64,000 bases of DNA from Eukaryota sp. TZLM1-RC. Its lineage: Eukaryota > Metamonada: BaSk clade. The position numbers were made by a program, and so were the translations under genes. Below the pieces are notes generated by a model. That model did not search any database. It saw nothing but the letters and a program-made list of their open reading frames with translations, and was not told where the DNA came from. Position 1 is the stretch's first letter, and each line of letters begins with the position of its first letter. Positions 9,915 to 19,480 of the stretch are shown in pieces. The DNA lies in assembly GCA_040285825.1 (NCBI GenBank), contig JAUPSS010000008.1, positions 682,001 to 746,000 on the forward strand, written 5' to 3'.

Positions 9915-10790
9915 CTAATTCTTGAAAAAATCATGACTAAGGGCCTCAGTAGCAGTAATTCTTTGAGATGGATCATAATGAAGCATGCTCTTCAGAAGAT
10001 CAAGTCCTTTGTCATCCAATCTGGGGCAAATTTCGTGAAACGGACGTCCAACACGGACAGGCCATTCATTTGAGTACTTTGGAAGGTTCGTAACTCCTGG
10101 CCATAGATCAGGAGTTGGGGTGCCAAGAGTCTCAAAAATGAGGTTTAATTGAGAGTCTACAGACTTACCTGGGAAGAGGGCATTTCCATTGACGAGTTCC
10201 GCAAAGATACATCCAATAGAGAACATGTCTATGGAAGGGCCATATCGGAGGGCTCCACATAAAAGCTCAGGAGACCTATACCATAAAGTCACCACCTCGT
10301 GAGAATATGACTTGACAGGAATGCCATAGCTCCGAGCGAGTCCAAAATCAGCAATTTTGAGACAGAGCTGATCGTTTGTGTGGCAAATCAATAGATTTTG
10401 AGTTTTAAGATCACGATGAAGTATTTTGTTCAGGTGGACAGTCTCAATACCCTGCAATAGTTGCTTCATTAGTAGTTTGATAGTGTCTATATGAAGAACT
10501 CCATCATGTTGGTCAAGGAACTTACGTAAATCTGTATCAGCATATTCAAAGACAAGAAGCAACTTCCTATCACAATGGAGAACATCTTCTAGTCTAACAA
10601 TGTTGGGATGTCGAATGTCTTTCAAGAGGGATATTTCACGTATAGCCGAAGACGGTATACCTTCATCATCATTGGTTAGATTGATGACCTTGAGTGCGAC
10701 TGTTTTCTGATTTGTAACATCAAGGCACTTGTACACCTTACCATAAGTACCTTCACCAAGTTTTTCAAGGTGTTGAAAGCGTTCAGCCAT
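9915..10790 (-). CDS. cyclin-dependent protein kinase (PSSAIRE type)
   Basis: A 291-residue kinase with the full CDK layout: Gly-loop LGEGTYGKVYKC, catalytic Lys in VALKV, the cyclin-binding helix as PSSAIRE (PSTAIRE in CDK1), HRDLKTQNLL, DFGLARSYG and the T-loop SHEVVTLWYRSPE with the activating Thr. LGTPTPDLWPGV and ITATEALSHDFF complete the C-lobe. This places it in the CDK1/2/5 group that drives the cell cycle with a cyclin partner. The length matches the family. The start is the first ATG (10788-10790); the frame extends 8 codons further without an ATG. A cyclin gene lies in the same window, but co-function is inference. Confidence 0.93.
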   Translation of the reverse strand: MAERFQHLEKLGEGTYGKVYKCLDVTNQKTVALKVINLTNDDEGIPSSAIREISLLKDIRHPNIVRLEDVLHCDRKLLLVFEYADTDLRKFLDQHDGVLHIDTIKLLMKQLLQGIETVHLNKILHRDLKTQNLLICHTNDQLCLKIADFGLARSYGIPVKSYSHEVVTLWYRSPELLCGALRYGPSIDMFSIGCIFAELVNGNALFPGKSVDSQLNLIFETLGTPTPDLWPGVTNLPKYSNEWPVRVGRPFHEICPRLDDKGLDLLKSMLHYDPSQRITATEALSHDFFKN

Positions 10791-11217
10791 ATAGTAGTAG
10801 TTGACTGATGTCAAGTAATAGTGGGAAAGGAAAAATAAATTTTATCTATTTTTGGACAAAAGTGACAAGCATTATAATATATTTACAATTACTCACCTGT
10901 TGAACTGTAAACAATTTATAACCTTTAGAAGCAAGGTTGATGATGATGTAAGAGAGCAATTATAATGTATATGAAAGTCTCATAGAAATGAAGCTTTTTC
11001 AAACCTCTGTTGTCAAATTTATTTGATGCTGAAAATGATTTTCTTAAGAATAATAGATATAATGTTATTCCACCTGGATTAGATGGAACCTTTATTTTAG
11101 TGAATGTGATATCTGTGGACCCTGCAATGTTTCTAATAAAAGATTAGCTAGTTCTGAAGTTCGAGTCTCCTTTCAAATGCTGAAAATCTCAAAATCAAAC
11201 AATAAGGTGAATGTTCG

Positions 11218-11353
11218 TGTTGTACTGTGGACAATTAGTCTAGTACATTTATATTTATATAACATAGTTCACTAGTGATGGCCTTTATAAGGGCCGGTGA
11301 AATTCTAATAAATTATTCCTTATTCTTTGTTATCATATATGGATAGAGCATCA
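11218..11353 (+). repeat. gypsy 5' LTR
   Basis: 136 bp, identical to 18012-18147. It starts TGTTGTACTG and ends AGAGCATCA. An ATG close to its right end (11339) is in frame with gag. Confidence 0.95.
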
Positions 11354-14067
11354 TTAATTAATGGCTTGAATAGCCACAATGATAACCCTCCTTCCTCTCT
11401 GAGGAAGAGTAATGTCCCTTCTTTGAAGGAGAACAATCCACCGCCCTCGGTGAGTAATCCTCCACTTGCGGAGAGTAGTCCTTCCTTCGGGAAGAGTAAT
11501 CCTCCAAAGGAGAGTGAGCTTTCCGCTGAGAAGAGCATTGCCTCTCAGAAAGAAAGCCACCTCCTCAATAAGGAGAGTGAACTTCGCACTGAGGAGAGCC
11601 CCACCTCCCAGAAAAGAAGTCACCTCCCTAATACGGAGAGAGGTAACCACGTTGTTGATGTGTCAGAACTATACACATACCCCGACAACTCCTCGGAGCT
11701 CCTTCCTTGTAGGAAGAGTTTTCTCACTCCGAGCGAGCAACGGAGATTCAAAGCGTTTGTTGTAAGTACGAAATCTGACGCTTGTACAGAAGGTGAAGGA
11801 GGTGAAGGCGAGCAACAGCCTACGACTGGCTCCTCACGTAAAACTCCCTCCTCACCTACTTCTGACATCAGCTCAAGTGAGGAACCTCAAAGTGATTCCA
11901 GAGGATCTCTTAATCAGAACTACAGCAGGAGAGGGGATGAGAGCGATGATGAACCACCTCATACACCCAATCCTCCTAATCCAACTCCCAGTTTCCCATC
12001 TACGGAAAGGACTTCTCAGGGTCTTTACCGCAGGAAATTAGCAAAGGCAGTTGAGGCTGTAACTAGAGATTTCTTATTGGACCTCATCGCCAATCCTCCC
12101 GAAGATATACTGGATTGGAGTGATGACGAATTATTAAAAATGGCTGAGAATGAGTCAGAGCGTCTTGCGGGAGACGTAGACCCAGCCGAATGTGAGAAGG
12201 TGCGACGTGACTATTTAGCGAAACGTTGGCCCTTCCTCTTTGGGGAAGCCCACGGCAAAACACTTGACGACGTCGTCTACGAGAGTTATGATCAAAGTCC
12301 AAATCTTTTAAAGAGATTGGATGATCTTACCGATTCGGCAGTCTCGTGTGGAATGAGTGCAGTCGAGGATTGCTATTTTAGCGCACCTCGTTCAAAGTAT
12401 CAAGCTGCTACTCCCAGGCCTGCCAAATGGCATAGGGATGCAATTGATGACCACAAAATATATTTCAGTGGAAATCAAGAAGCTTACGACAGACTATTTT
12501 GGATAGCTAAAATGTATCCTCATAATCAACAAGGTAGAAACCTTAGAGGCGTCGTAAGGCATTTCCTAGTGGAGAATGTACACCCAAAAGATTCCATTGC
12601 GGACATTCTTATTATGCTTGGGGGCAGATTCGATGAATCTCGAGGTGACACCCTTCAATTTCATACCAAAGAGTCCTATATTAGAGAAATAGGCACAAGG
12701 GTAATTGAATTGAAAGAGCAACGTGTTGGCCCCAACAAGTTAAAAACTAGTATACCCTGATGCATGGATGGCTAAACTTAAGGCATGGGTTGATAGCTGG
12801 CCCGACCAAAATGTTTTTGAGAATGTCTTAATAAAGAGCAGTTGCCTTCCATATGATCATAAACTAGCAGGGGTCCCTAGAGGATCTAAAGATGCACCAG
12901 ATTGGGTGGATTTAAGACCACCAGCCCAGACTGTACCTGTGCAGGAGGAACCTCCTAAGACAAGATTTATCATTAAGTTGGGCGAAACATTGCCTTCAGA
13001 AGAGAGGAATATGAACCTATATAGTACACCTTCTGTAGGGCCTCTGGCATCTAGGAGAGCTTCTTGTGAAGCAACTCCTACACAAGCATCTGTTATAAAA
13101 TCATCTATACCCACGCAACCCCTAGGAACGAATGCTCCTAGAGATTCTCTCGTCGACACCCTCGGTCTTTATAGAACTCATGTAACAGACGAGGAGAAAT
13201 TGAGGAAAAGAATAGACGACAAACTGAGATGCCTAGTTAAGTTAAATGAAGCGTTTGACGCCAAGAAGATCTTCGACTTCGTTCTTAACTTTGGCAATTG
13301 GGCTAAAACAGTTAGGGATCGCGATGGACCCACCAGAGCATTTACGCCGATCACCAAATACGGTCAACCTGTTCATCAGTACGACTTCGTTAGATCTATG
13401 TTCTTCGAAGTGGACCCTTTGTATTTGAGATTTATGATTGAGGGTAAGGTCATCGCAGAATGGCAGAGTTTTTATGGAGGCCGAACAAACGTGTTAGGCA
13501 ACAACCCATCTGACGCCGAAATCTGGGAATATTTGCTACTCAGCACCCAGTACAAATACCCTACCGATGTTGAGAAGGCTTTAAGGTCTGTAAGACCACC
13601 TGAGATCAGTCGCAAAATGACTGCTGAATCTTCGTGGACAGCCTTCATAGAGCAGATCATATATATAATTCGACGCTCTACAATTATGCCTGGAACGGAT
13701 GGTAATCCGTCTGTCGTCTACCCAGCAAAGAGATTTCTCGAAACTATTAACGACAAAACAAAACAATCAATTGATGGACACATATATCATTTGGATTGGC
13801 AAGTTTGATTCAAGTAACGAGAAACTGGGCGATGCGATTTACGATTTAGGTAACGCATTTGTTAACAAGGTCAATAGCCTTGAATCCTCGATCAAAGACA
13901 TGAATTTGATAAGAACAGCTTTTGGTGCTCACGCTCCTGCGCAAAAAGGACGAAGCCAGTCAAAAGGTCCTTTTAAGAACCCTAGAGTAAGCAGTCGACC
14001 CATCCCTTCAGAGCAATGGTGTAACTTATGTAAAACCAATAAACATCCTGAAGAGAAATGTTTTTAA
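11339..14067 (+). pseudogene. gypsy gag, interrupted by frameshifts
   Basis: Three overlapping frames (11339-12760, 12768-13808, 13699-14067) form one gag. The first part is long, acidic and Ser/Pro-rich, starting with imperfect repeats of EESPPS-type units. The last part has a retroviral zinc knuckle CNLCKTNKHPEEKC (CX2CX4HX4C), which binds the element RNA. The breaks lie at an A5 run (12742-12746) and at A4 runs near 13755-13763, consistent with one extra base each. The first ATG lies inside the 5' LTR; a later start is possible. Gag would package the element RNA in the cytosol. Confidence 0.8.
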
Positions 14068-14205
14068 ATTAGTGGGAAGACCTGGTTCAAAAAAGCGTCA
14101 AGGAGGTGAAAGACGTGATAGAAAAAAAATAGTAGTAATAAATCAGATGATTATACATCTTTAAACAATAACCTTACAAATAATTCAATCAAATCCATTT
14201 ATAAA

Positions 14206-17200
14206 ATGAGCAAAACAGATTCGAATTATAATCACCTAAATCCATTAAAAAGATTTAGAGAGTCATCCAATCCTGTGGGTTCTATCCACAGTGTTAGACT
14301 ATCCAGGGTAGCAGAGGACCAAGAAAGTTCTAACGGGGAACTTTGGTTAACCTGCACCATAAATAACGTGGAAGTACAAGGCGAAATTGATAATGGAGCT
14401 GCATTTTCAGCATTATCAATGGATTTAGCCTCTAAATGTAATATGACAGTTAATTACAATAAGACTGTCGAATACTTATCGGCAAATGGTATTCGCTCCA
14501 CGACCCTGGGATGTGCAAGTGGTGTTCTTGCTCTAAATGTGGGTAGCTTGGCCACTCAAGTGTTTTTAAGGATCGAATTCCAGATCATTCCTGGTACCAA
14601 TAATTTTTTGATCGGAAGAGACTTATTACAAACCTTGGGGCTACGCACGGAGCACGGTTTTAATATTAATTTGGATCACGAACATCGCACCATCTTAAAT
14701 GCTGAATGTGAGTTCGATAATAGAATTTGTCAACCAATTAGATTCATTGAACAATTGAGTAATAAATCAGACTTAGGTAATGATTTTTGGGCATTCCACA
14801 TTTAGACATGAGTTAGATGAGTTGGGCTGTAGAATACGCCTGGATGACATTAGGGACGAGGAACGCCTAGTCGTGCTACTCGAAAAATATAGAAATGTAT
14901 TTAGTGGGCTACCTCACCCGGATGGAATTGATTGTCAGCCGATGACCATTCCATTTTATGACGAAAGTAAGGTCGTCAAAAGGAAACCTCGAAGATTAAA
15001 CCCAGAAAAACAACGGGTAGCCGAGGAAATTTTTAACGAATTGATCCGTAATGGATTTGCTGTGCCCGCAAAGTCTCAATTCAGTAGTCCCATCTGTCTT
15101 GTGATTTACCCTGATCACAGGAAACCACGATTAACTGGCGATTTTAGTGGTATTGGTGGAGTAAATGATTTAACTAAACCTGTAGAGGCAAATTTGCCCA
15201 GGATTAGCGACATTTTAGAGTTTCTAAGTAAAGCTAATTATATAGCAACTCTAGATTTACCTAAGGCATTTTGGCAGCTCAAAAATTGCAGAAGAGGATA
15301 TTGATAAAACTACCGTATCATTTCCCGGGATGTCGATCAGTTTTAAAAGGGCTTGTTTTGGTTTGAAGAACGTTCCTGCAGTCTTCCAAAAACATGATGA
15401 TGGAAATATTTGATTCTGAGGGCGTATTTATTTATATCGATGATATAATAATAGTAGCTTCGACCCTGGATGAATTTCTATCTAGAGTAGGTACGGTCCT
15501 AGAACGCGCCAAACGTTTTAGAGTTAACCTTGGCCTACCCAAGTGTAGCTTTACCACTTGCAAACATGAAATAAAAATTCTAGGTAGTATTTTTGTAAAC
15601 AAAACCCGTTATATAGATGAATCTAGGATTGAGGGACTGATCAACCTACCCAAACCCAGGACATTACCTGAGGTTAGGAGTTTTATAGGTTCGATTAATT
15701 ATATACGTGACTGGTCGCCAAACTTGTCTGATTTGATAGAACCAATCAACAAATTAACCAGAAACAAACCGTCAAAGATCAAGTGGACTTCTGATCATGA
15801 CGAGGCTTTTGGTAAGATTATAAATCTTATCAAAGCAAATATCCCTCTTGAATTGCCCTCAGAAGACAAGCATATTTTAATAAGTGCTGATGCGTCTGAT
15901 GTGGCTGTAGGTGGAGTAATATGGCAAGAAGCTAACCCACCTAAAGATCCTACGACACCGCTAATTAAGAGAAAGGTTGTACCAATTGCCTTCTTTAGCA
16001 GATTATTATCAACTTCACAAAAGAATTGGTCTGTACTTCAGAAAGAGTTGTATGCAATTTTACTAATTCTCACTGACAGTAGTTTAGAAAATTATTTAAT
16101 TTCGAGGAAATTAACTATTTTCACTGATCATAGAAATTTAGCATACCTTATATCAGCTCCTGAAAAGAACAGAATTGTGAAGAGGTGGCTACCAATATTG
16201 TCAGAATTCAATTTTGATGTAGTCCACACGGCAGGCGAGGAGAATTATTGGGCAGACATGTTGTCTAGATTGGTTGATACCAAACCCAAAACCCCTCGAG
16301 TCCAACAAGTGAGAAACTTGGCACCTCACAGAGTTGAAGAACAATTACCCTATTTAAATTTATTAACTAGAGTTAATTTGTTAAGGGATGAAATTACTCA
16401 ACCGTCCACAATTGAGCTACCCACGATCAATAGCTTATCTGCACTGAAAGAAGCAGTTGAGGATACTAAATTTGATTTATTTGACACTTGGATCTCAAAG
16501 ATTAGGCAAGAACAACTTATAGATGTTGATTCAAATCCTGATTATTACAAAGATTACAATTATAATTCAGATATTCAATTGTATACCAACAATCGTGGGA
16601 AGATTGTTATCCCAGATAGTTTAAAGAAGCAGACTTTAACTATCATTCATGGACATGCAAATGTTGGCCATCCTAGTGTGACGACTAGCGTAAAGAAATT
16701 ACTCAATAGTGATTACTTTTGGCCCGACATGCGCAAAGACATGCTTAATCATATTAAGAGATGCCCAGCATGTCAAAAGACGGCACATGTGCCTAAAAAA
16801 GTCATTGAATCATCTGGCTCTCTTTGGGCTGATCGACCTTTTGCACGATTAAACGCAGATACTATTGGACCATTACAACAAGATGATAATGGATTCAAAT
16901 ATTTAATAGTTTTCGTAGATTCGTTCACTAGGTATACGATCATTTGCCCTGTAAAGGAATTGAATGCAGTGGAGGCAACCAACCACCTCCTATGGAGTGT
17001 AGTATCAATTTTTGGTATCCCACTGTTGATTCATAGTGACAATGGTATTGAATTTGCAAATACCATATTCAAAGGGTTATGCGATTTATTGAAGTAAATT
17101 GAAGTAACATTGAAGTAAGTCGTTCACTAACTAGCTTTTCACAAAGCAATGGTTTAGTAGAAAGACGACACAGAGACATCCTACAAAGTCTAAGAAAGAT

Positions 17201-18011
17201 TTTGGTGGACTCTGGCGATTATAGCAATTGGAGTGAATATATCCCAATTGTACAACTTCAAATCAATTCAACTATTAGTACTTACATTCGTTACTTACAT
17301 TCGCCCTACAATTTAATGTTTGGTAGCGACCACAGCCCTAGAGCTGATCCTAGTAATATGTTTGAATTAATAAAATCAGCTAATGTTAATATTCCCTTTG
17401 TTAAAGATCTTGAAGCAAAACTTGAAAGGATTTCAAAGAAGAGAGAAGAGGCAGAGCTCAGGCAAGCTCAACAACTGCCTGAAGTTAACAAACATAGGAA
17501 CCCTTTTAATAAAGGTGACTTAGTTTTGCGATTAAAGACTAATGGTAAACTCCATGGTTGCTTCGCTGGCCCTTTTCTCGTTGAAGAAGTTAAACCCAAT
17601 AAAAGTTTATTACTCAAGAATCTTGTCACTGGTTCGATGTCTACGGCAAGTATAAATCATTGTAAACTATACCTTTCAGACTTCCCTAAAGAAGATCTTG
17701 ATTGGCATAAGAATATTGCTGCTGGCGATATGGAAGAATCTGTAATCGTTAAAATTATAGATCACTTTGATTACGTAGATTCGAACAATAATAAAGTTCC
17801 TTATTGTACCGCAGTTTGGTATGGCGGCGAGACTTCGTCTGTCCCAGTTGCTGACGTCAAAAGCACTGAGGCATATCAAACATATTTGCGCTCTATTAGT
17901 CCTCACACTACCAGGAAACGGAAGGTATCTTCTAATTCCAAATCTAAGACTAATTCCCCTGCAGTCAGTACTCGTAGCTCTCGTTCAAGATCTAAGAGAG
18001 GGAAAAGGTAG
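14206..18011 (+). pseudogene. gypsy pol (protease, RT, RNase H, integrase), frameshifted
   Basis: The protease region has EIDNGAAFSALS and FLIGRDLL; the active site reads DNG rather than DSG or DTG. The reverse transcriptase has ATLDLPKAFWQL, FPGMSISFKR and the catalytic YIDDIIIVA. RNase H has ISADASDVAVGGVIW. Integrase has the H2C2 finger (HGHANVGHP...CPACQK), Asp residues in NADTIGPL and HSDNGIEFAN, and Glu in NGLVERRHRD. The C-terminus has GPFLVEEVKP, a chromodomain-like EESVIVKIIDHFDYVD...YCTAVWYGG and a basic Ser/Arg/Lys tail. Single-base shifts lie at T5 (14784-14788), A5 (15281-15285), A5 (15388-15392) and near 17090. Confidence 0.9.
17994..18008 (+). other. gypsy polypurine tract
   Basis: AAGAGAGGGAAAAGG lies three bases before the 3' LTR. 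In LTR elements such a tract primes plus-strand DNA synthesis. Confidence 0.85.
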
Positions 18012-18147
18012 TGTTGTACTGTGGACAATTAGTCTAGTACATTTATATTTATATAACATAGTTCACTAGTGATGGCCTTTATAAGGGCCGGTGAAATTCT
18101 AATAAATTATTCCTTATTCTTTGTTATCATATATGGATAGAGCATCA
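18012..18147 (+). repeat. gypsy 3' LTR
   Basis: 136 bp, identical to 11218-11353. Confidence 0.95.
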
Positions 18148-18445
18148 TTTGTCCACATTGTCTATCCAACAGCATGCAAAATACAATTTGTATCCATTTG
18201 TTTTTTTCTTTTTGGTTCACTTGGACCGCTTTACGGTCTTTGGCAGATTTTGAACTTATTGTTAGAAGAAGGACCAGTAGAAATTTGAACTGGTTTTGCT
18301 GGCAGAATAGAATTGTCTATGAATATAAATGTCTAAGGGGATGTTGAAGGTGGTTTCTGATGCAGTGCTTTCTCTTGCATCACACCATGAGAGAGTTGGT
18401 TATAAATCAACATCTACACAATCCATCTCTCCCAAAACAAACAAC

Positions 18446-18806
18446 TATAAGCTGTTCAACAAATATATTCATTTAAAAAAAGTTACATTGTGTGGACTAC
18501 AATTGTGTTCCGTTGTTAAATATTCTCATGTTGTACCTTTCTTTGTGAATTCGGATTTATCTAACAGATTAAGATACATTTACTTAATTGTTCAGCGTAT
18601 TCAAAACAGAAATCTTTTTTAGTAATCAGACAAAATGCTGCAGTAATCGAAGTTTATCTGGTTATAATAATGCAAAAACAAGTAATTAGTAATTGAGTTG
18701 CAAAGAACCATATGTAATGTAATTTGAGAAAAAATGAAGCTAAACAAAACACAGCAGGTAAAGTAACTCTAAAATAAAACAATTCTGCTTAATAACCAAG
18801 TATCAA
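18446..18806. other. intergenic region 3' of MND1
   Basis: AT-rich sequence between the inverted LINE end and the MND1 stop codon. No open frame or RNA gene can be supported. Confidence 0.4.
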
Positions 18807-19415
18807 TTAAATATCTTCAAGATCTTGTTCTTTAATTTCAAACTGTTCATCAAACTGTGCAGGTGGTATATTGAACGTATCCACACAATGTTTCCTTACA
18901 GTATAAAGATTATCAGTCCATCTATTTGCTGAGGAAACACACACAGCAGTCTCCTCTTCAATTTCCTTAATTACCTCCGGATCAAAAGCACTATACCTGT
19001 CTAGTTGAGATTGGAGATCAGAGCGTTGTTTCTTGAGAGAATAATAAAGTTGCAACTGTTCCGGTCGATTGGGCGCTTGTCTAGTTTGTAAGAGTTGCTC
19101 TCTGTTCGAAATGAGACGATCACTTTGGGATTCCAGATCAGAGAGTTGAGACTGAAGTTTATCTATGACTGCAGCACGCGAAAGCTTTGCTTGGGAAAGA
19201 AAGGCCCAGAAAAAGTTGCCGGCACCAATCTTGTCTGTTGATATAAGACGGTCATCCACAAGTGTTTGTACTACCTCTTTGACAGTTTGCTGTGTCACAC
19301 CACATTTCTTAGGTATCAACTTTTCAAGTTCCTTCAAGTTAAAAACTCGCTGATTTTCATGAAAGAATTTGAGTACTCTGTCTCTCTTTTCATCAAACGA
19401 AAGACGCTTGGACAT
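18807..19415 (-). CDS. MND1: meiotic protein MND1
   Basis: A 202-residue protein matching MND1 over its full length. The N-terminus SKRLSFDEKRDRVLKFFHEN and the winged-helix segment LEKLIPKKCGVTQQTVKEVV are the family signature. A long coiled coil follows (residues about 75-145, with LQSQLSDLESQSDRL), and a C-terminal helical part has SANRWTDNLYTVRKHC. MND1 forms a dimer with HOP2 and promotes DMC1/RAD51 strand invasion during meiotic recombination. It is therefore evidence that the organism keeps meiotic genes. The gene is divergent from the TFIIIC gene with 65 bp between start codons, so the two share a promoter region. No introns are needed. Confidence 0.95.
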   Translation of the reverse strand: MSKRLSFDEKRDRVLKFFHENQRVFNLKELEKLIPKKCGVTQQTVKEVVQTLVDDRLISTDKIGAGNFFWAFLSQAKLSRAAVIDKLQSQLSDLESQSDRLISNREQLLQTRQAPNRPEQLQLYYSLKKQRSDLQSQLDRYSAFDPEVIKEIEEETAVCVSSANRWTDNLYTVRKHCVDTFNIPPAQFDEQFEIKEQDLEDI

Positions 19416-19480
19416 TGGTTAAGAGGACACCAAGAACAAATAGCAGTAACTATGAAGTAAAAAAATATCAATTAAATCAA
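19416..19480. promoter_or_regulatory. bidirectional promoter between MND1 and the TFIIIC gene
   Basis: Only 65 bp separate the two divergent start codons, so all start-proximal control of both genes must lie here or inside the genes. On the minus strand it contains CTTGGTGTCC, similar to the GGTGT-type box seen before VPS16, COMMD and the TAF4-like gene. The function of the box is inference. Confidence 0.45.

Larger units (their letters stand above)
11218..18147 (+). mobile_element. Ty3/gypsy LTR retrotransposon
   Basis: The 6930-bp element has identical 136-bp LTRs (TG...CA) at 11218-11353 and 18012-18147. The target duplication is 4 bp with one mismatch (TTCG left, TTTG right); alignment with other LINE A copies shows the original was TTTG. 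The order gag, protease, reverse transcriptase, RNase H, integrase is Ty3/gypsy. A polypurine tract precedes the right LTR. The coding region is broken by single-base shifts at homopolymer runs. Identical LTRs indicate very recent insertion or recent homogenisation. Confidence 0.95.
10912..18445 (+). mobile_element. LINE family A, split by a gypsy insertion
   Basis: LINE A sequence runs at 10912-11217 and resumes at 18148-18398, the two parts joining as in the copy at 52967-53500. The left part reads like KSHRN...SFFKPLLSN and NVIPPGLDGTFIL with several breaks. The right part continues through the segment before the 3' end. At about 18398 the copy switches to an inverted version of the last 45 bp of the element (18400-18445). 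A Ty3/gypsy element fills the gap. The copy is dead. Confidence 0.8.

Noticed and set aside
11320-11868. Repetitive Ser/Leu/Gly-rich frames on both strands at the start of gag
   Set aside because: They are alternative readings of the low-complexity gag N-terminus; only the plus-strand frame leads into the zinc knuckle.
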